Positions 8,372 to 17,355 of a stretch of DNA of 64,000 nt are shown here, piece after piece. The stretch lies in assembly GCF_001613365.1 (NCBI RefSeq), contig NZ_BDCF01000022.1:1-64000 (forward strand), written 5' to 3'. This stretch comes from Nocardia xishanensis NBRC 101358. GTDB lineage: Bacteria; Actinomycetota; Actinomycetes; Mycobacteriales; Mycobacteriaceae. A program made the position numbers and the translations under genes. The notes beneath the pieces were generated by a model. That model had not been told where the DNA came from. It saw nothing but the letters and a program-made list of their open reading frames with translations, and did no database searches. Each line of letters opens with the position of its first letter. Position 1 is the first letter of the stretch.

Positions 8372-8558
8372 AGGCCCGCTCGTGGAAGCCCTTCCCGACG
8401 GGACGCTCCAGCTCTACGTCCGCGCGCCCGCCGTGGAGGGCAAGGCCAACAAGGCCGCCATCGAACTGCTGGCCGACCACTACGACGTTCCCAAAACCGC
8501 CGTTCGCCTCACCGCGGGCGCCACGTCCCGGCACAAGCGCTTCGAAATCGGGGAGTGA
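8325..8558 (+). CDS. DUF167/YggU family (UPF0235) protein
   Basis: A 77-residue small alpha/beta protein. The family signature is visible in AIIKPNSRKG, LYVRAPAVEGKANKAAIELLA and VRLTAGATSRHKRFEI. The family is widespread and structurally known, but its function is unsettled. It overlaps the lipoprotein gene by 47 bases and so is probably translated from the same message. Confidence 0.88.
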   Translation: MPPTVVRAIIKPNSRKGPLVEALPDGTLQLYVRAPAVEGKANKAAIELLADHYDVPKTAVRLTAGATSRHKRFEIGE

Positions 8559-8567
8559 GCGTCTCGC

Positions 8568-9221
8568 TCAGAACTCGAGTTCGGTCCACGGGATGCTGAT
8601 CGGGAACGGGAAATCGAACTCGATACCGTCCAGGTCCTCACGGGTCCATTCACCGGTCAGCAGATAGTTGGAGGGGCGCAGCGGGCGAATTCCTTCGGGA
8701 AGCTGTCCGTATCCGGTTTCGAGTCCGTAGACCCGGACGGTGGCTATGGCGCTGTCGTCGCGGGCGAGTGTGATCTCCCAGTACCAGGGGATGCCGCCGC
8801 TCGCGTAGCGCGCTTTCTTGGCCTCGATGTCGGATTGAGCATTGCCCGGGGACAGCACTTCACCGACCAGCAGGACATCACCGGCGCGAACATCCTGGTA
8901 GGGCCGTTCCAGGCAGCGATGGACCAGGAAGTCGGGTGTCACGAAGTCGGACTTGCCGGTCCTGCCGAAGAAGACGTTGGTCTCGAGGTTCGCGCGCAAG
9001 CAATGCTCGGTATTCGACGACATGTATTTGCGTGCGCAGCGTTCGAGTGCTGCCCACATTCGGCCGGTGAATATCTGGTGTTCGCCGGGGCCGCGACGCA
9101 GCCAGACCACCCGCCCGTTCCACAGCTCGATCTGCGACGCGATCTCGGCAGGTAGCTTCTCCAGCTCCTCCCACGTCAGGTGGGTCGGGAGATTCGGCTG
9201 CTTGCGGTCCGGCTCGGTCAT
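8568..9221 (-). CDS. Uma2 family (DUF820) PD-(D/E)XK-type putative endonuclease
   Basis: A 217-residue protein of the Uma2/DUF820 family, which is expanded in actinobacteria and cyanobacteria. Visible signatures are the N-terminal LTWEELEKLPAEIASQIELWNGRVV, the core TPDFLV followed by VLLVGEVLSPG, and a Lys-Lys-x2-Tyr (KKARYA) after it. Together these form a PD-(D/E)XK-like site. The biological role is not established. It is convergent with the DUF167 gene. Confidence 0.82.
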   Translation of the reverse strand: MTEPDRKQPNLPTHLTWEELEKLPAEIASQIELWNGRVVWLRRGPGEHQIFTGRMWAALERCARKYMSSNTEHCLRANLETNVFFGRTGKSDFVTPDFLVHRCLERPYQDVRAGDVLLVGEVLSPGNAQSDIEAKKARYASGGIPWYWEITLARDDSAIATVRVYGLETGYGQLPEGIRPLRPSNYLLTGEWTREDLDGIEFDFPFPISIPWTELEF

Positions 9222-9245
9222 GCGTAAATGGTAGCCGCGCCGCGC

Positions 9246-9722
9246 TCAGGTCCCCCCGGAAAAGCCCAGTTGACGCCACGCTTCATAGACGGTGACGGCG
9301 GCGGCGTTGGACAGGTTCATCGAGCGGCGGCCCGGCAGCATCGGGATGCGCAGGTGTGCGGTGACGTGCGGGTCGTCCAGGACGTGATCGGGGAGGCCGG
9401 TGGGCTCGGTGCCGAAGAGCAGGACGTCGCCGGGCTGGTAGGCGACATCGGTGTACCGGGTCGTCGCCTTGGTGGTGAAGGCATAGACGCGCTCCGGGCG
9501 CAACGCCTCCCACGCCGCTGGCAGACTCTGGTGCACGGTCACCGAGGCCAGATCGTGGTAGTCCAGTCCGGCGCGGCGCAGCTTGGATTCCGAGAGATCG
9601 AAGCCGAGCGGCTCGATCAGATGCAGCTCGCAACCGGTCCCGGCGACCAGACGGATCGCGTTGCCGGTGTTCGGTGGAATGCACGGCTCGTGAAACATCA
9701 GGCGGAACACGGAATCAGTCAA
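9246..9722 (-). CDS. trmL: tRNA (cytidine/uridine-2'-O-)-methyltransferase, SpoU/TrmL type
   Basis: A 158-residue SPOUT methyltransferase that would 2'-O-methylate the wobble base 34 of tRNA(Leu) using SAM. Family motifs are EPCIPPNTGNAIRL (motif 1), LLFGTEPTGLPD (motif 2) and LRIPMLPGRRSMNLSNAAAV (motif 3, the SAM-binding trefoil knot). It is a clear counterpart of M. tuberculosis Rv3366, which also lies near dnaE2. The start could be 9722 or a later Met at 9698. No strong ribosome binding site distinguishes them. Confidence 0.92.
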   Translation of the reverse strand: MTDSVFRLMFHEPCIPPNTGNAIRLVAGTGCELHLIEPLGFDLSESKLRRAGLDYHDLASVTVHQSLPAAWEALRPERVYAFTTKATTRYTDVAYQPGDVLLFGTEPTGLPDHVLDDPHVTAHLRIPMLPGRRSMNLSNAAAVTVYEAWRQLGFSGGT

Positions 9723-10219
9723 TCAGGCGCCGTCACCGCCCGGCCGCCGGGTCCACCGATGCGCCCTCGATCGAGGTTGCCTCCTCGGATTCCGCCACTG
9801 CCCCGCGGGTGTAGGTGTGATCGAGGCATATTTCCACAACCGCGGAAGAGGTGGGGATTGTGTGCGGACGGGCCTGGATGACTCGCATATCGACGGCGGT
9901 TTCCTGAAATTGCCGACTATTGTTTTCGCATCGGTCTCGCTGCCGTCTATCCATGTCCGGTATACGCGGTATGCGCCGCCGGGTCGGAACTTTCTGGAGC
10001 GAGTCGGCGAACAGCGATGGGTAGACTGCTCCGGCGGTAACGACAAAAATCGCCTAGCAGGCGGTGATGCATGACGTGACGTTCACCGAAACAGGTAGTC
10101 GTCCGACGCGCTCGCTCACTTCTTGGAAATGGGTCCGGGCATCGAATATCTGGGAACTCCGTAAAATCATCGGGTCGGTGGTGGGCGGGCGGCGGTAGAT
10201 ATTGCCTGGCGCAGGGCCG
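9723..10219. other. Intergenic region, less GC-rich, possibly containing gene remnants
   Basis: About 500 bases between trmL and the acyltransferase gene, with lower GC than its surroundings. A short minus-strand frame (9733-9888, 51 residues, starting MRVIQARPHT) has partial coding character and could be a small gene or a remnant. The plus-strand frame 9817-10074 does not look coding. No RNA gene or clear operator was recognised. Confidence 0.35.
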
Positions 10220-11623
10220 CTATACGTCTCGCCTGGTAAATGCCGCGGCGTCGAGACCGATCTTCTCGAAAGCGCGATCGATACTCTGGATGACGGCATT
10301 CGAGTGCGGGATTCGGGTGTCGTCGGTGTTGAGCGCGATGTGTATCTGATCGCGAGATCGCATCAGCCCGAACACGAAGGCCGCTCCGATGCAGGGTGCG
10401 ACGGCGTACGCGGACCGCACCGGAACCGATCCGACGTCCATACTCGGAGGTGCGGCCAGATTGGTCGCGGCCACCGCGTTGCGCGCCGATCGCCCGTGCG
10501 CACATCTCGCGCGTAATCGGCCGGGCCAGACGCGGGGGCCGAAATCGAGGGCCTGGGCCCCGCTCGTAGCTATCTCGCGCGCCAAGGTCGCGTCGATGCT
10601 GATGGACGCGACGTTGTCGAGCGCAGGGCGTGCGGTGTCGACCGGCACGGACGCCACGTGGACCAGGTTTCGTCCGCCACGCTCGCGGACGCTTGATCTC
10701 CGCAGGTCCACCGGCATGCCGACATGCGTCACGCCGCGTGCCGCGCCGGTGACGGCGACCGCGTAGCTCGCCCAGATGTCGGCGCTCAGCGCCAAGTAGA
10801 GGTCGTTCACCCCGCCGCCGTGGCGGTGCGCCAGCTCTTGGAAGCGCGAAGCGTCGACGTCGACGAGGTAGGACCTGCGCGAGCGAGTGGTCGGAGTCGG
10901 TGCGCGAAAGTCCTGCCACGCCCGCACGGCCCGGCGCGCTCGCTCCCGAATTCCGGGTTCGCCGCCCCGGCGCGAAGTCCGGGCGCACGTCGCCGCAGGT
11001 GCTTCCATGAGCGAACCAGCCGGGGCTCCGGCGGGAGAAGGAAGGTCTCGATGTTCGATGCTAGCGCCGCACTCGCTCCCGGCGCCGGCCGACAACGCGA
11101 GGGTCCAGAGTGCGCCCATGGTCGCGCCGTCCGCCAAAGCATGGTGCATTTTGATCACACACATGGGCGGCATATCCGCCCCGCACAAAAGGGTGAAAGA
11201 CCACGGAGGCCTACCGTCCGGCCATGCCGCACTCTGGATGGCGTCGACGATGCGCATCATGGTCGACGAATCGGATCCGTTCGGTAGTTCACGTCGCGTC
11301 ACATGGTGCCTGATATCGAAATCATCCGTCGTGATCCAGGTCGGCACGGTCAGATCGAGCGCTGTCGGCTTGATTCGCTGACGCAGCCTTTCGGTGATCG
11401 AGCTGACGACGGCCAGTTTTCCGATCAGGTGCTCGAAATCGGGTTCACGCTCGAGCTCCAGTAGGCACACCATCGAGGTGTTCCCGTTGATGTACTTTTC
11501 CATGAAATAGAACTCGGCATCGACGGTGCCGAAATCAGTCTTGGTCGACAAATTATCCTCCCCCGGATCGAAGCGTGCCTCAGCGGCATCGAAGATCGCT
11601 TCTCGCGCCATGAATACTGGCAC
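10220..11623 (-). CDS. Wax ester synthase/diacylglycerol acyltransferase (WS/DGAT) family
   Basis: A 467-residue acyltransferase with the family active-site motif HHALADG at residues 160-166. Further typical segments are VNDLYLALSADIW in the middle and a C-terminal region with ALNTDDTRI. The family makes triacylglycerol or wax esters from acyl-CoA and is greatly expanded in mycolata. A dnaE2-linked member is known in M. tuberculosis (Rv3371). Part of the C-terminal half is Arg-rich and poorly conserved, so activity is not certain. The start at 11623 gives the longest product. ATG at 11611 is an alternative, and neither has a strong ribosome binding site. Confidence 0.85.
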   Translation of the reverse strand: MPVFMAREAIFDAAEARFDPGEDNLSTKTDFGTVDAEFYFMEKYINGNTSMVCLLELEREPDFEHLIGKLAVVSSITERLRQRIKPTALDLTVPTWITTDDFDIRHHVTRRELPNGSDSSTMMRIVDAIQSAAWPDGRPPWSFTLLCGADMPPMCVIKMHHALADGATMGALWTLALSAGAGSECGASIEHRDLPSPAGAPAGSLMEAPAATCARTSRRGGEPGIRERARRAVRAWQDFRAPTPTTRSRRSYLVDVDASRFQELAHRHGGGVNDLYLALSADIWASYAVAVTGAARGVTHVGMPVDLRRSSVRERGGRNLVHVASVPVDTARPALDNVASISIDATLAREIATSGAQALDFGPRVWPGRLRARCAHGRSARNAVAATNLAAPPSMDVGSVPVRSAYAVAPCIGAAFVFGLMRSRDQIHIALNTDDTRIPHSNAVIQSIDRAFEKIGLDAAAFTRRDV

Positions 11624-11766
11624 AGCAAAAGCGGGACGAGTAAGCCAGCGAAAGGACTGTGTCGTACATCACTTCGGCGGCCTCGTTCGATGATGCGGTC
11701 GCGGGGCGGTGGCTGTGTTTCGGAGCCGGTGTGGGTGGCGCGGGCAAGTCTGCAAGAATCGGTGCC

Positions 11767-12087
11767 GTGACCGATGTCGACACGTCCGGACGACACGCAG
11801 GCGGTAGCCGTGCCGCGCAGTTCCTGCGCTGTCACCTGCCGATGGTGGCCGTGATGCTGGTCGTTCTGGTCGCGGTGGTGTTCGTGGCCTCGGATCGCTG
11901 GCGCCGTGGCGCGCTGTTCTTCGGCGGTGCGACGCTGCTGGCCGCGACCTTCCGGCTGTGCCTGCCTTCCACGCGGGTGGGCCTGCTCGCCGTGCGCAGC
12001 AAGCCGTTCGACGTCGGCGCGCTGAGCCTGCTCGGCTCCTCGATCGTCTTCCTGGCCGCGACCATCAACACCCTCGGCGTCGGCTGA
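11767..12087 (+). CDS. DUF3017-family small membrane protein
   Basis: A 106-residue protein with three hydrophobic segments (MVAVMLVVLVAVVFVA, GALFFGGATLLAATF, GALSLLGSSIVFLAATI). It includes the FRLCLPSTRVGLLAVRSKPFD loop typical of DUF3017 actinobacterial membrane proteins. Function unknown. The GTG at 11767 is chosen because the upstream in-frame extension is not conserved-looking. The gene is convergent with metX. Confidence 0.75.
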   Translation: MTDVDTSGRHAGGSRAAQFLRCHLPMVAVMLVVLVAVVFVASDRWRRGALFFGGATLLAATFRLCLPSTRVGLLAVRSKPFDVGALSLLGSSIVFLAATINTLGVG

Positions 12088-12186
12088 TCCCACAGGGCAT
12101 TACAGCCCCACCGCCCATGTGCGGCGTGTGTGGGACCGAACAGCGCGCGCGAAATCGTTGCGTCCCAGCTTGTCTCGCGGGCCGGT

Positions 12187-13341
12187 CTACCGGTTCTCGC
12201 GCGCCAGGCGCATGGTCTCGATGAGCAGCTTGGAAACGGCCGCGGCCTCGGTCAGGAATCCGTCGTGGCCGTCGCGAGAATGCACTACTTCCAGTCGATC
12301 GCAACCGGGTAGCGCGTCGGCCAGTTCCTGCTGGGTGCGCAGCGGGTAGAGGCGGTCGGAGTCGACGCCGCCCACCACGCATGGCACCGGTGTCGCGGCG
12401 AGCGCCGCTTCGATTCCGCCGCGTCCGCGACCGACGTCGTGCCGGTTCATCGCCTCGGTGAGCAGCACGTAGGTGGCGGGATCGAAACGCTTACAGAGCT
12501 TTTCGGCCTGGTGGTCCAGATAGCTCTGCACCGCGTAGCGGCCGCCGCTCCACGGGTCCTCCGAGCCCTGCGCCCGGTTCTCGAAGCGGTGGTCGAGTTC
12601 GCCCTCGGTGCGGTAGGTCAGGTGCGCGATGCGGCGGGCGATGCCCATGCCGGTCATCGGCGCGCGGCCGGTGTCGTGGTAGTCGCCGCCCCGCCAGTCC
12701 GGATCGGCCTTGATGGCCGCGATCTGGATGGTCTGGGTGCCGATCTGGTCGGCGGTGGCGCGGGCGCCGACGGCGAGCACCAGCGCCGCGGTCACCCGCT
12801 CGGGCGCGCCGATCATCCATTCCAGCACCCGCATGCCGCCCATCGAACCGCCGACCACCGCGGCCAGCCGCTCGATGCCGAGCAGATCCAGCAGCGCGGC
12901 CTCGGCGGTCACCTGATCGCGGATGGAGATCTCCGGGAAACGCGAGCCCCACGGCCTGCCGTCGGGCGCGGTCGAGGACGGGCCGGTGCTGCCTTTACAG
13001 CCGCCGAGCACGTTGGTCGCGATGACACACCATTCGTCGGTGTCCACCGGCGCGCCGGGCCCGACCATGCCCTCCCACCAGCCGGGCTGCGAGTGCACGT
13101 CGTCGGGGGTGCCGACGACGTGCGAGTCACCGGTCAGAGCGTGCTCGACGAGCACCACATTGTCCAGGGCGGGGGAGAGTTCGCCCCACCGCTGCACCGC
13201 GAGGTGCACGTCCGGGATCACCGCGCCGCTTTCCAGCCGCACGTCCCCGATGGCGATCACGCCCGGCCTGCCGTCCGGCGGCGGCAGCAGGCCGCCCCCG
13301 GACACCGGGCGGGCGGGGCTCCGATCGGTACTCACGGTCAC
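12187..13341 (-). CDS. metX: Homoserine O-acetyltransferase MetX
   Basis: A 384-residue alpha/beta-hydrolase fold enzyme that transfers acetyl from acetyl-CoA to L-homoserine, the first committed step of methionine synthesis by direct sulfhydrylation. The nucleophile Ser166 lies in GGSMGG, with the Asp in GGVDSDRLYP and the His in SRDGHDGFL. The family loop NVLGGCKGSTGPSS is present. The GTG start overlaps the metY stop by 4 bases, so the two genes are co-transcribed and coupled, behind a SAM-IV riboswitch. A second in-frame GTG at 13335 is an alternative start. Confidence 0.97.
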   Translation of the reverse strand: MTVSTDRSPARPVSGGGLLPPPDGRPGVIAIGDVRLESGAVIPDVHLAVQRWGELSPALDNVVLVEHALTGDSHVVGTPDDVHSQPGWWEGMVGPGAPVDTDEWCVIATNVLGGCKGSTGPSSTAPDGRPWGSRFPEISIRDQVTAEAALLDLLGIERLAAVVGGSMGGMRVLEWMIGAPERVTAALVLAVGARATADQIGTQTIQIAAIKADPDWRGGDYHDTGRAPMTGMGIARRIAHLTYRTEGELDHRFENRAQGSEDPWSGGRYAVQSYLDHQAEKLCKRFDPATYVLLTEAMNRHDVGRGRGGIEAALAATPVPCVVGGVDSDRLYPLRTQQELADALPGCDRLEVVHSRDGHDGFLTEAAAVSKLLIETMRLARENR

Positions 13342-14666
13342 GTCGTCGCCGCCGTGAATCCGGCGCGCAGATCGGCGAGGATGTCGTCGATTCCCTCGAT
13401 ACCGACGGCGAGACGAATCAGTCCAGGGGTGACGCCGGAGGCCAGTTGCTGCTCGGGCGTCAGCTGAGAGTGCGTGGTCGATGCCGGGTGGATCACGAGG
13501 GAACGCACATCCCCGATGTTGGCCACGTGGCTGTGCAGGACCAATGCGTCCACGAACTTCTTGCCCGCGTCGACGCCGCCGCGCAGCTCGAAGGAGACGA
13601 TCGCGCCGGTACCCTTCGGCGCCAGCCGCTTGGCCCGTTCGTGCCATGGCGAGTCGGGCAGCCCGGCGTAGAAGACCGATTCGACGGCGGGGTGCTCCGC
13701 CAGGAATTCGGCGACCGCTCGCGCGTTGGCGACGTGGCGTTCGACGCGCAGGCTCAGCGTCTCGATGCCCTGCGCGATGAGGAAGGCGTTGAACGGCGAG
13801 ACCGCCGCGCCCAGATCGCGCAGCAGTTGCACGCGGGCCTTCAGTGCGTAGGCGGGAGCGCCGAGATCGGCGAAGACCGCGCCGTGGTAGCTGGGGTCCG
13901 GGGTGGTGAAGCCGGGGAAGCGGGACTCGCCCTTGTCGTCGCGAACGGTCCAGTCGAAGGCGCCGCCGTCCACGATGACGCCAGCGACGGCCGTGCCGTG
14001 CCCGCCCAGGTACTTGGTCGCCGAGTGCACCACGATGTCGGCGCCGTGCGAGAGCGGCTGGATCAGGTACGGGGTCGCGACCGTGTTGTCCACGATGAGC
14101 GGGATACCGGCGGCGTGCGCGACCTCGGCGATGCCGGGGATGTCGAACACGGCGCTGCTCGGGTTGGCGATGGTCTCGCCGAAGAACGCCTTGGTGTTGG
14201 GCCGGATGGCGGCGCGCCACTGGTCGAGATCGTCCGGGTCGTCGACGAACGAGACCTCGATCCCGAGCTTGGGCAGCGAGTAGCGGAAGAGGTTGTAGGT
14301 GCCGCCGTAGAGGTGCGGGCTCGACACGATGTGGTCGCCCGCGGCGGCCAGGTTCAGGATCGCGTAGGTCTCGGCGGCCTGCCCCGAGGACAGCAGCAGC
14401 GCCGCGACGCCGCCTTCCAGGGCGGCGATGCGCTGCTCGACCACGTCCTGGGTCGGGTTCATGATCCGGGTGTAGATGTTGCCCGGTTCGGCGAGCCCGA
14501 ACAGCGCGGCCGCGTGATCGGTGTCGCGGAAGGCGTAGGAGGTGGTCTGGTAGATCGGCAACGCGCGGGCGCCGGTGCTCTGATCGGGCGCTTGGCCCGC
14601 ATGGATCTGCTTGGTCTCGAAGGACCACAGGGCAGGATCGAAATCGGCCGCGACAGGGTCGGTCAT
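13338..14666 (-). CDS. metY: O-acetylhomoserine sulfhydrylase MetY
   Basis: A 442-residue PLP enzyme of the Cys/Met metabolism family. It converts O-acetylhomoserine and sulfide to homocysteine. The PLP lysine is Lys218 in HSATKYLGGHG. The SSGQAAETYAI and IYTRIMNPT motifs bind PLP phosphate and substrate. The start at 14666 is preferred because a GTGGAG ribosome binding site sits 6 bases ahead. A GTG at 14678 is possible. The upstream leader carries a SAM-IV riboswitch, so methionine sufficiency should switch the operon off. Confidence 0.97.
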   Translation of the reverse strand: MTDPVAADFDPALWSFETKQIHAGQAPDQSTGARALPIYQTTSYAFRDTDHAAALFGLAEPGNIYTRIMNPTQDVVEQRIAALEGGVAALLLSSGQAAETYAILNLAAAGDHIVSSPHLYGGTYNLFRYSLPKLGIEVSFVDDPDDLDQWRAAIRPNTKAFFGETIANPSSAVFDIPGIAEVAHAAGIPLIVDNTVATPYLIQPLSHGADIVVHSATKYLGGHGTAVAGVIVDGGAFDWTVRDDKGESRFPGFTTPDPSYHGAVFADLGAPAYALKARVQLLRDLGAAVSPFNAFLIAQGIETLSLRVERHVANARAVAEFLAEHPAVESVFYAGLPDSPWHERAKRLAPKGTGAIVSFELRGGVDAGKKFVDALVLHSHVANIGDVRSLVIHPASTTHSQLTPEQQLASGVTPGLIRLAVGIEGIDDILADLRAGFTAATT

Positions 14667-14739
14667 GTCATGCTCCACAAAGGTTATTCGCCGGAACCAA
14701 CGGATCAGGGATGCGGTCTATCCACAACAACACATTTCC

Positions 14740-14865
14740 GGGAACCTCCTGACAGCGCGCTTGCCCTCGACTTTCGAGGGCCCGGTCATCACCCGGAGCA
14801 CCCCACCGCTGCTGGAGGGTTGCCGGCCAGCGAGCCGGGGCTTGGCGCTGGCACTCATGACCTGA
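14740..14865 (-). promoter_or_regulatory. SAM-IV riboswitch controlling metY-metX
   Basis: Read on the minus strand, the leader shows the SAM-IV core: a closing helix GGTCAT/ATGACC (14862-14784), the conserved GCCAGCGCCAAGCCCCGGCT, GCTGGCCGGCAACCCTCC and the joining GGGTGATGACC. A downstream hairpin with 8-bp arms (GCCCTCGA/TCGAGGGC, 14781-14763) fits the extra SAM-IV stem. SAM-IV riboswitches are known upstream of methionine genes in Actinomycetales. The boundaries are approximate. Confidence 0.92.
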
Positions 14866-14914
14866 CGGACATGGTAGCTGGCGGGCGGTCAATGACCGAA
14901 ATCCGTTGCCGATC

Positions 14915-15676
14915 TCACTCCGGTGATTCGGCAGGCGGTTCGGTGCAGACCCGCATGAACTCCGCGTACGCGTCGAGCAGGGTCGCCCGCGTCGCGCGTC
15001 CCGCGGCGGCCGGATCGCCGTCCATGATCAGTTCGTTGTGCGCGTCCATCGCCAGATGACACAGCATCTGCCAGGTAGAGACGAGCAGCCGGACGGGAAG
15101 CGCCCCCTGCGTGGTGCCGAGGCGCTCGGCAAGCACCGCGGTGATGGCGTCGGATTTGTTGTCGGCGAACTCCAGCGCGCGGCTGTTGACCGAAGGACAG
15201 TCGCGCGCGATCCGCTGCATCTGCTGAAACCTGCGGAACGACGCCGGCGAGTTCTCGGCTGCCGCGTCATCGATCACCCGCAGATAGGCATTGCACAGCG
15301 CGCGCAGCTCGTTGCCGCCGCACGGCTCTTCTCGCAACTTGTCGGCAACCATTTCGCCGAAATCGAGGACGGGCGCGAGGACGATGTCCTCCTTCGTCTC
15401 GAAGTAGCGGTTCACGGTGCGCGGCGAGACATCGGCCGCGTTCGCGATCTGCTCGACCGTCGTCGCATCGAAGCCCTGGGCGTCGCAGAGCTCGAGAGCG
15501 ATGTCGGTGATCCGCATCCTCGTCTGCTGCTTCTTGCGTTCGCGCAGGCCGATCGGCCGTTGTCGCACCGGGGTTTCGGCGCAGCCACGATTCGCAGGCG
15601 CGGCATCGTCCCCGGTCACGGCCGCATTGCGGGCCGTGTCCTGGCTCGCCGGCGTCGATGATTCGAGCATCTCCAC
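14915..15676 (-). CDS. TetR-family repressor, divergent from an MFS efflux gene
   Basis: A 253-residue regulator. After a 45-residue low-complexity N-terminus comes the TetR HTH: RERKKQQTRMRITDIALELC, VEQIANAADVSPRTVNRYFETKEDIV. The C-terminal ligand domain resembles the TetR_C_33-like type seen beside EmrB/QacA transporters. It is transcribed divergently from the MFS gene at 15808, with inverted repeats between them, so it probably represses both. The start could be 15676 or the Met at 15670. Confidence 0.87.
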   Translation of the reverse strand: MEMLESSTPASQDTARNAAVTGDDAAPANRGCAETPVRQRPIGLRERKKQQTRMRITDIALELCDAQGFDATTVEQIANAADVSPRTVNRYFETKEDIVLAPVLDFGEMVADKLREEPCGGNELRALCNAYLRVIDDAAAENSPASFRRFQQMQRIARDCPSVNSRALEFADNKSDAITAVLAERLGTTQGALPVRLLVSTWQMLCHLAMDAHNELIMDGDPAAAGRATRATLLDAYAEFMRVCTEPPAESPE

Positions 15677-15715
15677 ACTGTAACCCAGGTCCCATCTCTG
15701 CTGTCAGATACAGGC

Positions 15716-15767
15716 AAATGTCTGACTACGACATTTTTCTATTGACGCCAAATGTCGGGCAATGACA
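15716..15767. promoter_or_regulatory. Two tandem inverted-repeat operators between tetR and MFS genes
   Basis: The first site is AAATGTC-7 bases-GACATTT (15716-15736), a perfect 7-bp inverted repeat. The second is AAATGTC-7 bases-GACA (15750-15767), which keeps the same left half and spacing with a degenerate right edge. Centres are about three helix turns apart. The position fits auto- and divergent repression by the neighbouring TetR. Confidence 0.7.
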
Positions 15768-15807
15768 GGATTGCGCCACGCCACTTCGGGACGATTGAGG
15801 AGACAAA

Positions 15808-17301
15808 GTGAGCGAGACTTCGACAGCCGTGCACGTGCCGGACGGCCGGCGCGACTCGGCACGCTGGCTGGCATTGGGGGTGATCGGTCTAGCCCAGCTG
15901 ATGGTGGTCCTCGACGCGACCATCGTGACGATCGCGCTGCCGTTCGCGCAGCGCGACCTGGGCATCAGCGAGGGCGACAAACAGTGGGCCCTCACCGCGT
16001 ACACGCTGATCTTCGGCGGTCTGCTGCTGCTCGGCGGCCGGCTGGCCGACTATCTCGGCCGCCGCCGGATCTTCCTGGTCGGCCTGATCGGCTTCGCGGG
16101 TGCGTCGGCGCTCGCGGGTCTGGCGCAGAACGGCGTCCAGTTCTTCGCCGGCCGCGGATTGCAAGGCGCGTTCGCCGCGCTGCTCGCACCCGCCGCGCTC
16201 GCGCTGGTTTCGGTGACGTTCACCGAAGCGAAGGAGCGGGCCCGCGCCTTCGCGGTGTTCGCGGGCATCTCGGCGGGTGGCGCGGCCATCGGGCTGATCG
16301 CGGGCGGCGCGCTCACCGAATACGCGTCCTGGCGGTGGACCCTGCTGGTCAACACCCCGATCGCGATCGTCGCGCTGGTCGGCGCGCTCGCGTTCGTGAT
16401 CAAGGACGTGCCCGTTGCGCGGACCGGCGGCTACGACGTGCCCGGCGCCGTCACGGTGACGGCAGGCCTGATCGCCATCGTTTACGGCTTCAGCCGCGCC
16501 GCCGAGCACGGCTGGACCTCTGGCGGCACCCTCGGGCTGCTCGCCGCCGGACTCGCCCTGCTGATCGCGTTCGTCGCGATCGAGCGTCGTTCGTCGAATC
16601 CGCTGTTGCCGCTGCGCATTCCGGGTGAGACCAACCGCGGCGGCGCGCTGCTCGCCGCGCTGCTCATCCCCATCGCGATGTTCGCGATGTTCCTGTTCCT
16701 GAGCTTCTACTTCCAGGTCACGCTCGGCTACTCGCCGCTGAAGGCCGGTGTCGCGTTCCTGCCCTTCCCCGCTGGCATCGCGATCTCCGCGGGCGTCACC
16801 AGCGCGCTGCTGCCGAAGGTCGGACCGCGTCCGCTGATGGTGGCGGGCGCCGCGATGGGCGTGCTCGGCCTGCTCTGGCTCGCGCAGCTGAGCTACGGCG
16901 ACAGCTACGCGGCCGGCGTGCTGCCCGCTCAGCTGCTGATCGCGCTCGGCATGGGACCGCTGTTCGTCGGGATGCAGGCGGTCGCGCTGCATCGGGTGGA
17001 CGAGGCCGATGCCGGCGTCGCCAGCGCGTTGCTCAACGCGGCCCAGCAGGTCGGCGGCGCGGTGGGCACCGCGCTGCTCACCACGATCTCGGTTCAGGCG
17101 GCGAAGGACTACTTCGCCGACAACCCGACGGCAAGCGACCTCGCTGCCCGCGCCGCCATTCACAGTTACGACGTCGCGTTCTACGTCGGCGCGGGCTTCT
17201 TCCTCGCGGCGATCCCGGTGATCGCGTCGATGATCAAGGCTGGACCGGAGAACTTCGCCGAGGACGCGGAGGAAGGCGCTCGGATCCCGATCGCGGTCTG
17301 A
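15808..17301 (+). CDS. MFS drug efflux transporter, DHA2 (EmrB/QacA) family
   Basis: A 497-residue membrane protein with about 14 predicted transmembrane helices. Family motifs are LDATIVTIALP in helix 1 and GGRLADYLGRRRIFLVG (motif A, loop 2-3). It would export hydrophobic drugs or metabolites in exchange for protons. The GTG start has a GAGGAG ribosome binding site. It is divergent from the TetR gene at 14915 and is followed by a long hairpin terminator. Confidence 0.92.
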   Translation: MSETSTAVHVPDGRRDSARWLALGVIGLAQLMVVLDATIVTIALPFAQRDLGISEGDKQWALTAYTLIFGGLLLLGGRLADYLGRRRIFLVGLIGFAGASALAGLAQNGVQFFAGRGLQGAFAALLAPAALALVSVTFTEAKERARAFAVFAGISAGGAAIGLIAGGALTEYASWRWTLLVNTPIAIVALVGALAFVIKDVPVARTGGYDVPGAVTVTAGLIAIVYGFSRAAEHGWTSGGTLGLLAAGLALLIAFVAIERRSSNPLLPLRIPGETNRGGALLAALLIPIAMFAMFLFLSFYFQVTLGYSPLKAGVAFLPFPAGIAISAGVTSALLPKVGPRPLMVAGAAMGVLGLLWLAQLSYGDSYAAGVLPAQLLIALGMGPLFVGMQAVALHRVDEADAGVASALLNAAQQVGGAVGTALLTTISVQAAKDYFADNPTASDLAARAAIHSYDVAFYVGAGFFLAAIPVIASMIKAGPENFAEDAEEGARIPIAV

Positions 17302-17315
17302 TTCGGACCGGGTAT

Positions 17316-17355
17316 AGCCCGCGCATCGGATCCTCGGAGATCCGGTGCGCGGGCT
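17316..17355 (+). terminator. Hairpin terminator after the MFS gene
   Basis: A 40-base inverted repeat with 17-bp arms (one G-T mismatch) and a 6-base loop starts 15 bases after the MFS stop codon. There is no clear T-tract, as is common for actinobacterial terminators. The remaining gap to icd (to 17662) shows no gene, only the probable icd promoter region. Confidence 0.75.

Noticed and set aside
9817..10074. 85-codon plus-strand frame between trmL and the acyltransferase gene
   Set aside because: Codon use is not typical of this genome and no motif is visible; kept only as part of the intergenic note.
12187..14628. Single open frame running through metX into the metY region
   Set aside because: The upstream part is an out-of-frame shadow of metY. 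The real metX start is the GTG that overlaps the metY stop.
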